Positions 7,985 to 17,601 of a stretch of DNA of 27,794 nucleotides are shown one piece after another. Below the pieces are notes generated by a model. That model had not been told where the DNA came from. It saw nothing but the letters and a program-made list of their open reading frames with translations, and searched no databases. How positions within the stretch are numbered: position 1 is the stretch's first letter; the number at the start of each line of letters is the position of its first letter. The position numbers and the translations under genes were made by a program. Source of the stretch: Methanobacterium sp. Maddingley MBC34 (GTDB taxonomy: Archaea > Methanobacteriota > Methanobacteria > Methanobacteriales > Methanobacteriaceae); assembly GCA_000309865.1 (NCBI GenBank), contig AMGN01000003.1, forward strand, positions 1 through 27,794. Reading direction: 5' to 3'.

Positions 7985-8563
7985 ATGGAACTTAAGAGTG
8001 TGATGGGTGAAATAATAGGAGAATTAAAGGTACTACAAAAAGAGGAATTAAACAACCAAGCTGATGATCTTATTGGTAACCTTATCAAAACAAAAGACAA
8101 TGATTCCAATATATTTGTTTACGGTGCCGGAAGGTCTGGTTTCATTGGAAGGGCCTTGGTTATGCGTTTGGTGCAGGCAGGTTTCCCTGCCTATTTTGTA
8201 GGTGAATCATCAACTCCCTCCATGAATTCCAAAGACCTGTTAATACTGCTTTCTGGCTCGGGTAAAACAGATGTTGTGAGAAAAATATTGACAATATCCA
8301 AAGACAACGGCATGGAAATAGTAGTCATCACCTCCAACCCTCAGGAAAACTTCGCAGGTATAGATGAAATTATTGCAGTTGAAGGAAAAACCAAAATCGA
8401 CACCAATAATTCTTCTCTTCCCCTGGGATCATACTTTGAACTCAATACTTTCGTCTTCTTGGAGTGTTTGCTGGCCAAATTAATTGACCAAACCCCTCAA
8501 GCCAGGAAATCTATGGATGAAGTGGCCCGTAAGTATCGTGAGAATAAATTGATAGTTATTTAA
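7985..8563 (+). CDS. hxlB: 6-phospho-3-hexuloisomerase-like SIS domain protein
   Basis: This 192-residue single SIS-domain protein matches the length and layout of archaeal PHI (MJ1247 type). The phosphosugar site is formed by FVYGAGRSGFIGRALVMRL (about 42-60), FVGESSTPS and LLILLSGSGKTDVV. The segment PLGSYFELNTFVFLE corresponds to PMGTTFEETALIFLD in MJ1247, keeping the Glu but with S for T and E for D. PHI interconverts 3-hexulose 6-phosphate and fructose 6-phosphate. With hexulose-phosphate synthase it supplies ribulose 5-phosphate in archaea lacking the oxidative pentose pathway. No synthase gene is adjacent, so a paralogue acting on another phosphosugar is possible. The ribosome site GGGGGAGGT fixes the start. 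Confidence 0.75.
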   Translation: MELKSVMGEIIGELKVLQKEELNNQADDLIGNLIKTKDNDSNIFVYGAGRSGFIGRALVMRLVQAGFPAYFVGESSTPSMNSKDLLILLSGSGKTDVVRKILTISKDNGMEIVVITSNPQENFAGIDEIIAVEGKTKIDTNNSSLPLGSYFELNTFVFLECLLAKLIDQTPQARKSMDEVARKYRENKLIVI

Positions 8564-8606
8564 ATGTTAATTAAGCAATCGAAGTGTAAAACCAGACCAT
8601 TACCCC

Positions 8607-9380
8607 TTAATCTAACCACCGAACCATAGAGGTAAGATCATCCACATTATCGATTTCAGCTTCCTGATCCAGTTCCAGGTAAGCCTTTCTCCCTGCACTG
8701 AGGCCGGATGAAAGTATCATCTGTTTCCCGTAGACTGTATCCACCCCATCCACCAAGGTGTGGCCCACTACCATAACCTTACAACCAACCAACTCCAGGA
8801 AACGTTCCAGGTCTTCTTTAGAGTAATCATTTGGTCGGTTTAACATCATCTTCTCCAATGGGTAGTTATTTTTGTATCCTGATCGGGTAATATTTTCAAG
8901 TTCTTCTTGGCTTTTAAAATCCCAATAAGGCCCAGCATGACTGATTAAAACCCCATTTTCTGTCTTAATGGCCACTGGAAGCTCACGGAAGAATTCAAGG
9001 TATGATCTCAATTTCAATCCCCATTTCCCACCGAAACGTTCCTGTAGGTAGGCTTCAAATGCCCTTTTTTGATCCACTCCCATTTTGTAGGCAGGTTCAT
9101 CAGCCAGATGAGCCCACTCATGGTTCCCTAAAAGAACATAAAAATTAGGATACTGATGATAGTAACATTTCACCCTTTCCAAGACTTCCACTGAACCATC
9201 GTAGTTATTATCCACTTCATGGATGAGATCACCAGTTATTACCACCTTCAATTTATCAAGGCGCCCTTTAAAAATAGATTCATAACGCTTAAAATCTTCC
9301 AGATTTCCATGGATATCGGTTATGACTAATATTTTCCCACTGGAAGTTATATTAATTAAATCTCTGGAGTTAGGGTGCAT
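8607..9380 (-). CDS. Calcineurin-like metallophosphoesterase
   Basis: About 257 residues with all the metal and catalytic motifs of the calcineurin-like family: D22-x-H24 (ITDIHGN), GD at 50-51, GNHE at 85-88, SHAGP and GHTLVDG. These bind two metals and hydrolyse phosphoesters; the layout is closest to Ser/Thr-phosphatase-like or nucleotide-phosphatase members. The frame could also open at TTG 9383, but GGTG lies five bases before the ATG at 9380, so the ATG is preferred. It starts 15 bases after the stop of the 90-residue gene and is almost certainly co-transcribed with it. The substrate is unknown. Confidence 0.85.
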   Translation of the reverse strand: MHPNSRDLINITSSGKILVITDIHGNLEDFKRYESIFKGRLDKLKVVITGDLIHEVDNNYDGSVEVLERVKCYYHQYPNFYVLLGNHEWAHLADEPAYKMGVDQKRAFEAYLQERFGGKWGLKLRSYLEFFRELPVAIKTENGVLISHAGPYWDFKSQEELENITRSGYKNNYPLEKMMLNRPNDYSKEDLERFLELVGCKVMVVGHTLVDGVDTVYGKQMILSSGLSAGRKAYLELDQEAEIDNVDDLTSMVRWLD

Positions 9381-9395
9381 CAAAACACCAAAAAA

Positions 9396-9668
9396 CTATT
9401 TAACCATCAAATCAGGGTTATTTGAGGTAGATACAAGGGATTCTATAAATTCACCCATATTTTCACAACCTTCAGTATAGCCTATGGCGATTATTCCATC
9501 TTCATATACTATGCTTAAACCATTAGATTCTTTTATAATGGCTTTTAGCTGATCTATATGTATCCTTTGTGAGGCACCCCTATGTCCAAATCCAAAAATC
9601 TCAATTACACGTCCATCAAAAGCTAAAACACCATGTTGGTCCTTATTCATTCCTTTAACTTCCATCAT
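9396..9668 (-). CDS. Small protein, possibly PH-like fold, unassigned
   Basis: This 90-residue soluble protein has alternating short strands (GVLAFDGRVIEIFGFG, SQRIHIDQLKAIIKES, LSIVYEDGIIAIGYTE) followed by one helix (ENMGEFIESLV). The strand-rich body with a final helix resembles bacterial PH-like domains, but this is a judgement by pattern and no family is recognised. The first ATG has a purine-rich GGGGGAA upstream; internal ATGs at codons 2 and 7 are alternatives. It is the first gene of a two-gene unit with the metallophosphoesterase and might regulate or localise it. Confidence 0.65.
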   Translation of the reverse strand: MMEVKGMNKDQHGVLAFDGRVIEIFGFGHRGASQRIHIDQLKAIIKESNGLSIVYEDGIIAIGYTEGCENMGEFIESLVSTSNNPDLMVK

Positions 9669-9708
9669 GCTATTCCCCCCTTAATTAATCTGAAAAAATT
9701 GTAAATAA

Positions 9709-10824
9709 CTATAAAGGCTTTATTCTCTTATAAAGAGTATCCCTCTCAGCAGGGACTCTTCCCAGATCCTTTATGATCCGCTGCAGCTCTTCAGGTGGTG
9801 TGTAAACCCCGTGCTGGGCCCCTGCAGATCTAGAGATGTTCTCTTCTCCTAAGGTCCCCCCCATATCATTACAGCCGGCAGTAAGGCATACCTGGGCGAA
9901 TTTGAATCCAAGTTTCACCCATGAAACCTGGATATTTGGTAGTAAATCTCCGAACATCAACCTGGCCACTGCATAGAGCTTCAGATCTTCGGTTCCGGTG
10001 GTTCCCGGGCTGGAGATACCCTGCTGGTAGATTGGTGCATTCTGGTGCATGAAGGTGAGTGGTACGAATTCTGTGAACCCTCCAGTCTTTTTCTGTATGT
10101 TTCTGAGGATTTCCAGGTGTTCCACCCGGTGTTCCACACTCTCCACATGACCGTACATCATGGTGCAAGTGGTGGGTATGCCAGTCTGGTGGGCAGTTTC
10201 AACAACCTCCACCCACTCATTAGTGGTGAGTTTACCCTGGCAGATAACCTTTCGAACTTCATCATTCAAGATTTCAGCGGCAGTTCCAGGCATGGACCCT
10301 AAACCAGCATCTTTTAACATTTTCAGAGTTTCTTCCAGGGACATCCCTGATTGTGATGCTCCGTAATAGATTTCCATTGGGGAAAAGGCATGAATGTGGA
10401 TATCCGGAATTTCTTCCTTAACACTGAGCAGTATCTTTTCATAGAAGTGGGCGTCAACATCAGGGTGGAGTCCTCCCTGGATACAGATTTCAACTGCACC
10501 ATTATTCCATGCAGTTTTTGCCCTTCGAACTATTTCATCCATACTAAGAAAGTAAGCACCATTATCAGTGGGGTCTTTTCGGAAGGCACAGAACCCACAT
10601 GTTCCCGTGCACATGTCTGTGAAGTTGATGTTCCAGTTTTGAATATAGGTGACCCTATCACCAACTAATTCCTGCCTTCTTAAATCTGCTGTTTGAATAA
10701 GTGCCTGATATTCATTACCAGTAGTTTTAAGAAGCTTAAGTGCGTCTTCAGCACAAATAGTCTGTTTTCTGGCTTTATCAAGTATCTCTTCTATGGTGGG
10801 TTCGATGTCCGGACTCTTATACAT
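9709..10824 (-). CDS. cofH: FO synthase subunit 2 (CofH), radical SAM
   Basis: CofH (EC 2.5.1.147) joins the tyrosine-derived hydroxybenzyl unit to 5-amino-6-(D-ribitylamino)uracil; CofG then closes the ring to give FO, the chromophore of coenzyme F420. The 371 residues are the usual length. The cluster motif is C72-x3-C76-x2-C79 in FTDMCTGTCGFCAF, with the family signatures GGLHPD, HAFSPMEI, LGSMPGTAAEIL, TTCTMMYGH, FVPLTF and ENISRSAGA also present. Its start faces the histone promoter across about 150 bases. cofG is not in the window. AGGA precedes the ATG. Confidence 0.95.
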   Translation of the reverse strand: MYKSPDIEPTIEEILDKARKQTICAEDALKLLKTTGNEYQALIQTADLRRQELVGDRVTYIQNWNINFTDMCTGTCGFCAFRKDPTDNGAYFLSMDEIVRRAKTAWNNGAVEICIQGGLHPDVDAHFYEKILLSVKEEIPDIHIHAFSPMEIYYGASQSGMSLEETLKMLKDAGLGSMPGTAAEILNDEVRKVICQGKLTTNEWVEVVETAHQTGIPTTCTMMYGHVESVEHRVEHLEILRNIQKKTGGFTEFVPLTFMHQNAPIYQQGISSPGTTGTEDLKLYAVARLMFGDLLPNIQVSWVKLGFKFAQVCLTAGCNDMGGTLGEENISRSAGAQHGVYTPPEELQRIIKDLGRVPAERDTLYKRIKPL

Positions 10825-10845
10825 GGGAATTCCTATTGATGTTTA

Positions 10846-10884
<39 letters not shown>

Positions 10885-10919
10885 TGAGTGTGCATGTTAA
10901 GTACCATGGCCCATCATGT

Positions 10920-10953
<34 letters not shown>

Positions 10954-10976
10954 CTAGCTAGATTAGGAGGTGAAAT

Positions 10977-11184
<208 letters not shown>

Positions 11185-11185
11185 A

Positions 11186-11215
11186 TTTTTTTATTTCTTA
11201 TTTTTCTTATTTTTT
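11186..11215 (+). terminator. Oligo-T terminator after the histone gene
   Basis: Immediately after the stop come T-runs of seven, five and six bases broken by single A or C, without a GC-rich hairpin. This is the usual look of intrinsic termination in archaea. Confidence 0.6.
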
Positions 11216-11323
11216 AGGTTGATATTTTTTCTATGTGCATCAATTGTCAAGTGTGATCTTATAAGATGACTTTGAATTTAATGATTTTTATACTGAAACT
11301 TTAAAATCTCCAATTTTCAGGAT

Positions 11324-11333
11324 ATCCCGGGAT
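11324..11333. promoter_or_regulatory. Perfect 10-bp palindrome upstream of rubrerythrin
   Basis: ATCCCGGGAT is a perfect inverted repeat, GC-rich in an AT-rich spacer, about 95 bases before the rubrerythrin start. A regulator site is possible, but one short palindrome is weak evidence. Confidence 0.25.
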
Positions 11334-11428
11334 TTATGATTGGGAAAAACAATACTAAAACTCCCACATTTTTATGTAATCCACTTAATAAGAATAAGAT
11401 AAGATTAAATGAAAAAGAGGTAAAAAAC

Positions 11429-11920
11429 ATGACAACCATGGATAATCTAAAGGAAGCATTCGCTGGTGAATCTAAAGCTAATCGTAAATACCTGGCATAT
11501 GCCAAAAAAGCTGATGAAGAAGGACACTCCCAGGTGGCCAAGCTCTTCCGTGCAGCAGCCGAAGCTGAAACTGTTCACGCACACAACCACCTAACTATAA
11601 TGGCCGGTATTAATAGCACTGAAGAAAACCTGAAAGATGCCATTGAAGGTGAAATTGAAGAATTTGAAGAAATGTATCCAGATTTCATCAAAGAAGCAAA
11701 AGCAGATGAGAATAAAAAGGCAGTATGGACATTTGATGTGGCCAACCAGGTGGAAGAAATCCACGCAGGACTCTACCAGAAAGCTCTGGAAGCTCTTGGA
11801 AATAACGAAGAAGTAGATTATTATGTCTGCGGATACTGTGGAAACACTGTAGAAAATGAGGCACCTGATGTATGCCCCGTCTGTAGAGCAATGAAGTCAG
11901 ATTTTTTTAAAGTAGACTAA
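11429..11920 (+). CDS. rbr: Rubrerythrin
   Basis: A 163-residue cytoplasmic peroxidase that reduces hydrogen peroxide to water and protects anaerobes from oxidative stress. The N-terminal four-helix ferritin-like domain (about 1-125) carries the diiron ligands in AFAGESKANRKY, AEAETVHAHNHL, EGEIEEFEEMY and NQVEEIHAGLY. The C-terminal rubredoxin-like domain has C134-x2-C137 and C149-x2-C152 (CGYCG...CPVC). The start is the ATG at 11429 with GAGGTAA upstream; an in-frame ATG at 11336 would prepend 31 residues not seen in the family. The electron donor is not encoded nearby. Confidence 0.95.
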   Translation: MTTMDNLKEAFAGESKANRKYLAYAKKADEEGHSQVAKLFRAAAEAETVHAHNHLTIMAGINSTEENLKDAIEGEIEEFEEMYPDFIKEAKADENKKAVWTFDVANQVEEIHAGLYQKALEALGNNEEVDYYVCGYCGNTVENEAPDVCPVCRAMKSDFFKVD

Positions 11921-11968
11921 ATTTAGGTAGATCAATTCTTTAATTGATAAAATTAATTTATTTTCCCA

Positions 11969-12035
11969 TTTTTTTTAATATAAATTATGCCAATTTTTTT
12001 ATAAACTTATTAATTCAATTTTAATTGGTTTTTTT
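11969..12035 (+). terminator. T-run terminator region after rubrerythrin
   Basis: T8 at 11969-11976, T7 at 11994-12000 and T7 at 12029-12035 lie between the rubrerythrin stop and the convergent histidine kinase gene. Serial T-runs without a hairpin fit archaeal intrinsic termination on the plus strand. Confidence 0.5.
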
Positions 12036-12060
12036 ATTAAACAATGCATTTATTCCAGAT

Positions 12061-14541
12061 TTAACCTGATTTACCCACTTCCTCTTCTTCAAATATTATG
12101 CGGAAAGTGGTTCCCGGACTTCTTTTAAGCTCCAGTTCCCCACCTATCTGTTGGGTTAGGCTGGTAACCAATTGCAGACCCAGTGAATCACTTTGATCCG
12201 GTTCAATATCTAAGGGGAATCCCACCCCTGTATCACTAACCACTAAAACACAACTATTATCATCTTCCTTGAATTCAACCCGGATCTTACCACTTTCTGC
12301 ATTGGGAAAAGCGTGTTTCATGGAATTAGAAACTAATTCATTTATTATTAAACCCAGTGGTATGGCTGTGTTGATATCGATCATCACATCCTCCACTTCC
12401 AGTTCCAGTTGGATCCTCGCTGGATCTGCCACGTAGGTCCGGAATAGATCCATGGACAGTTTACGGATGTAATCCCCGAAGTCCATGTGTTTTAGATCCT
12501 TGGAGCGGTAAAGTCGTTCATGAATCAATGCCATGGAATGAGCCCGATCCTGACTTTCCTTAAATATTCCCCTGGCTTCTTCATCCTTTATGTAACGTGA
12601 CTGTAGATTTAAAAGGCTGGATATGACCATTAAATTATTTTTTACACGATGATAAATCTCCTTCATCAACATATCCTTATCTTCCAGTGCTTGTTCAAGC
12701 TTTATCTGGGTTTCCTTAATGTCAGTTATGTCCCTGGAAATTATCTGTACGTTTTGAACCTTATTTTCAGGACCGAAAAGTGGTTGAATACTGGTACTAT
12801 ACCATTTTTCGACTTCCCCATATTTTAGGGGTAGTTCCACTTCCAATCCTTCCCCTGTGGTGAAAACTTTCCGGATTAATTCCATCTGTTCATCGGCGTT
12901 TTTCGGGAAAAGCTCCCTTAATGATTTACCCAGCATCTCAGGAGGTTCCATATTAAAACTATTTGCACCAGTCTTATTAGTCAGGATGAAAACACCGTTA
13001 TAGTCCATTACAGAAATTGGATCTTTAGCTGACTCAATGAGACTTCTGTATTTCTCCTCACTATCACGTAGAGCATCTTCTGCATTTTTTTGTTGGGTTA
13101 TGTCCCTGCTGTTACATACAAATCCATTTATCTCTCCCTCTTCATCAAAGATAGGTGTTCCCTTGGTACCAAACCACAGGTAACTACCATCCGCCTTTTG
13201 GTAGCGATACTGTGCAGACTGAGTAAGGCATTTTCCAACGGCATCTTGCATACAAGAGGTTACCTTATCCCGATCATCAGGATGGACAAAATCAAACATT
13301 GACTTACCAACCATTTCCATTGGTTCATAACCTAGTATAGATTTCACTGACGGACTGACGTAAATATAGATACCATCTTTATTAGCCTGGCAGATTACAT
13401 CAGCCATGTTAGTAGTGATCATAGCTAAATGGGCTTCCGTTTTTAGTAACACCCTTTCAGCCTGTTTTTGCCGGGTTATATCCCTAGAAATGGATGAAAC
13501 ACCAATTATATTCCCATATGAATCTTTGATAGGTGAACTGGTGAGAGAAATATCGATTTTATCACCATTTTTAGTAATACGGTGGGTATGGTAGTGGGCG
13601 ATGGTTTCACCATGAGACACGTTATCCAGTATCTGTTCTAATTCATCGGATCCCGGGGGAAATATGCGAGAAACAGAGTTACCTATCATTTCATCAGCAG
13701 TATAACCATATATTTCTTCTGCACCATGGTTCCAGCTTAAAACAGTTCCATTTAAATCCTTGCCAACTATGGCATCATTGGAATTTTCCACAATTGCGGT
13801 TAGAGTTGAACTAACTTCATCAGCCTTTAATTTCTGAGTAATGTCTTTAACAATAACAGTGAAATAGCGTTGACCCCCTGATTCCCACATGGATCCAGCA
13901 TATTCAAAAGGGAACTCAGTACCGTCTTTCCTGATCGCCCTAATCTCAGGACTATCCATGGTGAACTTAGTGAGATTAGAACTTACAAAACTCTTCATTC
14001 CTTCCTCAAAAGCTTTCCTGAATCTGGAAGGCATGATCATGGCAACAGATTGGCCAATCATCTCCCCCTCAGTGTATCCGAATATATTCTGGGCTTCCTT
14101 ATTCCAGAAGATAACATTTCCCTGAGAATTTATACTGATTATTGCCTCTGCAGCTGATTCAACCACGGACCGGAACTTTTCTTCACTTTCAAGAATTTTC
14201 ATTTGGGATTTTTCAATTCTTTCACTCAAAATAACGGTTATTACACTGACTGAAATGAATATAATGGCACGGAAAACATCATCTGCCCAGGGATCTACTT
14301 TTATGGGATTTATAAAGTCCGTGAAAAAAAGAACACCCGCCAGGAATAAAGGAACCAACAGTCCCTTCCGTTTCCACCAGATAGCAGAAAGGATAATGGG
14401 GATATAATAGAAGTGGGTGAATATTATTCCAGTTCTTAAAACAAAATGAAAGTAATAGGTTAAACCGCAAGCTACTATAATAAGAGCCAGGATTATGTAA
14501 GTTTCATATTTTGATCTAGATTCACCCCAATCCAACTTCAA
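12061..14541 (-). CDS. Membrane-anchored multi-PAS sensor histidine kinase
   Basis: This 826-residue signal-transducing kinase has about four membrane helices at 15-110 (YIILALIIVACGLTYYF, FYYIPIILSAIWW, LLVPLFLAGVLFF, AIIFISVSVITVIL). Four PAS domains follow, each closed by a DIT motif (VIVKDITQ, SISRDITR, NSRDITQQ, IISRDITD). The dimerisation segment EIYHRVKNNLMVISSLLNLQ is of HisKA_2 type with the phosphoacceptor H631. The ATPase has N-box NELVSNSMKHAF, DTGVGFP and LGLQLV. The start is TTG, fixed by AGGAGGT seven bases upstream, and a TATA-like CTATTTATG lies on this strand near 14600. No response regulator is in the window, so the partner is remote. PAS ligands are unknown. Confidence 0.92.
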   Translation of the reverse strand: MKLDWGESRSKYETYIILALIIVACGLTYYFHFVLRTGIIFTHFYYIPIILSAIWWKRKGLLVPLFLAGVLFFTDFINPIKVDPWADDVFRAIIFISVSVITVILSERIEKSQMKILESEEKFRSVVESAAEAIISINSQGNVIFWNKEAQNIFGYTEGEMIGQSVAMIMPSRFRKAFEEGMKSFVSSNLTKFTMDSPEIRAIRKDGTEFPFEYAGSMWESGGQRYFTVIVKDITQKLKADEVSSTLTAIVENSNDAIVGKDLNGTVLSWNHGAEEIYGYTADEMIGNSVSRIFPPGSDELEQILDNVSHGETIAHYHTHRITKNGDKIDISLTSSPIKDSYGNIIGVSSISRDITRQKQAERVLLKTEAHLAMITTNMADVICQANKDGIYIYVSPSVKSILGYEPMEMVGKSMFDFVHPDDRDKVTSCMQDAVGKCLTQSAQYRYQKADGSYLWFGTKGTPIFDEEGEINGFVCNSRDITQQKNAEDALRDSEEKYRSLIESAKDPISVMDYNGVFILTNKTGANSFNMEPPEMLGKSLRELFPKNADEQMELIRKVFTTGEGLEVELPLKYGEVEKWYSTSIQPLFGPENKVQNVQIISRDITDIKETQIKLEQALEDKDMLMKEIYHRVKNNLMVISSLLNLQSRYIKDEEARGIFKESQDRAHSMALIHERLYRSKDLKHMDFGDYIRKLSMDLFRTYVADPARIQLELEVEDVMIDINTAIPLGLIINELVSNSMKHAFPNAESGKIRVEFKEDDNSCVLVVSDTGVGFPLDIEPDQSDSLGLQLVTSLTQQIGGELELKRSPGTTFRIIFEEEEVGKSG

Positions 14542-14548
14542 GTCGGAA

Positions 14549-14555
14549 ACCTCCT
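14549..14555 (-). promoter_or_regulatory. Shine-Dalgarno site that decides a TTG start
   Basis: AGGAGGT on the minus strand stands seven bases before the TTG of the histidine kinase. It is a full match to the ribosomal complement and settles the non-ATG start. Confidence 0.7.
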
Positions 14556-14719
14556 AGAATAAATCATACATCATTTTATTTTATTGAAAGAAGCATAAAT
14601 AGATTATTTCCTTAAATGGAAGTTTATTGTAAAATAGGATTATCAACAAAGGATAATGAATATGGAAATAGGTTAATAAAGAATCTGGAAAAATCAAACA
14701 ACAATCATGTCCATTTAAC

Positions 14720-14941
14720 TCATTGAATCATGTCCATTAAATCTTTCAACTTTTCCAAATCCGCACCTTCTTCCATGGGGAGAATGTATTTCATTTCTTC
14801 TTCAACTACCACAATGGCCACTGGAGATAAGGAATAGAATTCGCCATCATGGTGTTTACAGTGAAAAATCTTAACTAACGGATAAAAAACCCTATTTTCT
14901 ATTTTAAATGGTTTTCCAACCTTTATTTCCTGATTTTTCAT
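14720..14941 (-). CDS. Small GerW-like protein without the glycine loop
   Basis: This 73-residue soluble protein aligns by eye to the core of the GerW-like protein encoded at 15690-16142: VGKPFKIENRVFYPLVKIFH against IGEVIESEDKIMIPVTRMGM, then SPVAIVVVEEEMKYILPMEE against EPVAMVVVFKGQSGPEGVKVLPLK. The glycine/alanine-rich stretch between them is replaced by a short HDGEFYSL segment. It is therefore probably a divergent paralogue; its function is unknown. GGGTGG lies just before the ATG. The DUF2953 gene lies 60 bases upstream, so the three genes may form one transcript. Confidence 0.65.
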   Translation of the reverse strand: MKNQEIKVGKPFKIENRVFYPLVKIFHCKHHDGEFYSLSPVAIVVVEEEMKYILPMEEGADLEKLKDLMDMIQ

Positions 14942-15001
14942 TTTCCACCCAACTAATTATGCATTTGCCAATATCACTAATTAAACATGTATTCAATCCC
15001 A

Positions 15002-15604
<603 letters not shown>

Positions 15605-15689
15605 AATTTAACCCACTCTCAGGCTACTAAATATTCAGGGTCAATTGTACAAATTATAATTTCTTTGAACTTATTCATTAAACTTTTTT

Positions 15690-16142
<453 letters not shown>

Positions 16143-16286
16143 AGTTCACCCCTACATTTTTTAATCTATAATTTTTTATAATTGTATATCCTATTGCCAT
16201 TTAGGCATATACATTTTACTGAAATATTATTATAAACTTAAAGAATGGGTATCTTTTAGAAATTTTATCACAATCCATGGAAAAGG

Positions 16287-16294
16287 TTTATATA
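16287..16294 (+). promoter_or_regulatory. TATA box for the tRNA-Val/tRNA-Phe pair
   Basis: TTTATATA lies 26-33 bases before the tRNA-Val gene, preceded by a purine stretch (GGAAAAGG) suited to TFB binding. Transcription would begin a few bases before the first tRNA. Confidence 0.65.
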
Positions 16295-16312
16295 GTATAG
16301 GACAATAATGTT

Positions 16313-16392
<80 letters not shown>

Positions 16393-16393
16393 C

Positions 16394-16470
<77 letters not shown>

Positions 16471-16489
16471 CCCACTACTTATTATTTTG

Positions 16490-16496
16490 TTTTTTT
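16490..16496 (+). terminator. T7 terminator of the tRNA pair
   Basis: A run of seven T bases 22 bases after tRNA-Phe, in a T-rich context, is the likely stop for the tRNA transcript. The rest of the spacer to 16705 is AT-rich with nothing else recognised. Confidence 0.5.
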
Positions 16497-16705
16497 GAAA
16501 ATAACCTATTATTTACTGTATATTTTATTTCTTATTTTTTGATCTAAAACTGATTTTCTAAGATTCAATTTAATTCCATTAATTTGTAAACTAAATATGT
16601 TGTTTTTGTCAATTCTAAGTATAAAAAAGTTTAAGAAAGATTAAAACACTATGATAATTCCTTTCTAACAGTACCAACAGCTAAAATAAATAATCAGACA
16701 TATAT

Positions 16706-17506
16706 CTAAATTATTCCAGTGTGTTTACGGACGGCAACCGCAATTAAACCTCCAGCCCCGGTTAATATCCCATACATAATTGATCCTCCTATTAAAATGG
16801 CTAACCATGGTAGGATTCCCACATAAGCCAGAATAAATCCTCCAGGAATGATTGAAATCACTACTGCTATGCAAATCCCAACAAGAGCTCCATTTACTGT
16901 TCCTTCAGTATAACTCCTGGTTCCCATGGCAGCTGCGGAGATGAATCCAGATAGGAGGAATAGGGTTAAAGAAATCAATGAAACTCCACCTAAAAATGAG
17001 AATAACGTGGGTTCACTCGCATTTTGAACAGTTAATCTTATCAGACCAAAAAAGACAATGATATTACTGATTACAGTCATGACTATCAAAAATATAATAC
17101 CACATCCCACCCCCCACAGGTCAATATGTTCATATAATCCCCTTAAACTCTTTTTTCTCTTTTCTCGCTCTTTTAGAACATAACCATAGTCATAACGGTT
17201 GGTAGGCCCTTCTTGTTTCAGTATTTTTCCACATTTAGAGCAAAACCGTGTTTTCACTTTGTTTATCTGCCCACACAATGGACATATATTTTCAGAATAG
17301 TGGCTACTGGTTTGGTGAGTGCTAGTTTGGTAGCTACTTGTCTGGTAAGTATTTTGAACCTTTTTGGTTGTTTTTTTCATGCCACGGGGTGTTTGTTCAG
17401 CATAACTTAAACTCCCACCACATAAACAACTTTCAAAGTCTTCTAATGATTCTCCTTTTTCAAGTTCATAGAATCCACCGCATTCATCACATATTATGAA
17501 TTTCAC
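16706..17506 (-). CDS. Double zinc ribbon membrane protein, family member 1
   Basis: 266 residues. The N-terminal ribbon is CDECGGFYELEKGESLEDF followed by CLCGG; a second ribbon lies at about 75-97 (CPLCGQ...CSKCGK). Between them is a Gln/Ser/Thr-rich linker with repeated YQTSS/HQTSS units. A basic stretch (KEREKRKKSLRG) precedes four or five membrane helices from about 130 to the end, and the C-terminus GGLIAVAVRK resembles those of members 2 and 3. The start is GTG (17504-17506), with GGAG about eleven bases upstream. It is one of four tandem paralogues on the same strand. Function is unknown; cytoplasmic zinc ribbons on a membrane anchor are inferred. Confidence 0.75.
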   Translation of the reverse strand: MKFIICDECGGFYELEKGESLEDFESCLCGGSLSYAEQTPRGMKKTTKKVQNTYQTSSYQTSTHQTSSHYSENICPLCGQINKVKTRFCSKCGKILKQEGPTNRYDYGYVLKEREKRKKSLRGLYEHIDLWGVGCGIIFLIVMTVISNIIVFFGLIRLTVQNASEPTLFSFLGGVSLISLTLFLLSGFISAAAMGTRSYTEGTVNGALVGICIAVVISIIPGGFILAYVGILPWLAILIGGSIMYGILTGAGGLIAVAVRKHTGII

Positions 17507-17601
17507 TTAGAATCCCGCTCCTTATTGGATATTCTGATTATTTGATATTACTAATTTCTAAAATGTTAAGTTTGGGCCAATATTTCATTTGATTCATTAA
17601 A

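Noticed and set aside
9869..10668. Overlapping ORFs on both strands within cofH
   Set aside because: They are alternate-frame openings over a highly conserved enzyme gene, without ribosome sites or domain features.
11324..11333. A defined peroxide-regulator operator upstream of rubrerythrin
   Set aside because: A single 10-bp palindrome with no second copy or known consensus is not enough to name a regulator; it is listed only as a low-confidence site.
11336..11428. Upstream ATG as the rubrerythrin start
   Set aside because: It adds 31 residues not found in rubrerythrins; GAGGTAA precedes the ATG at 11429.
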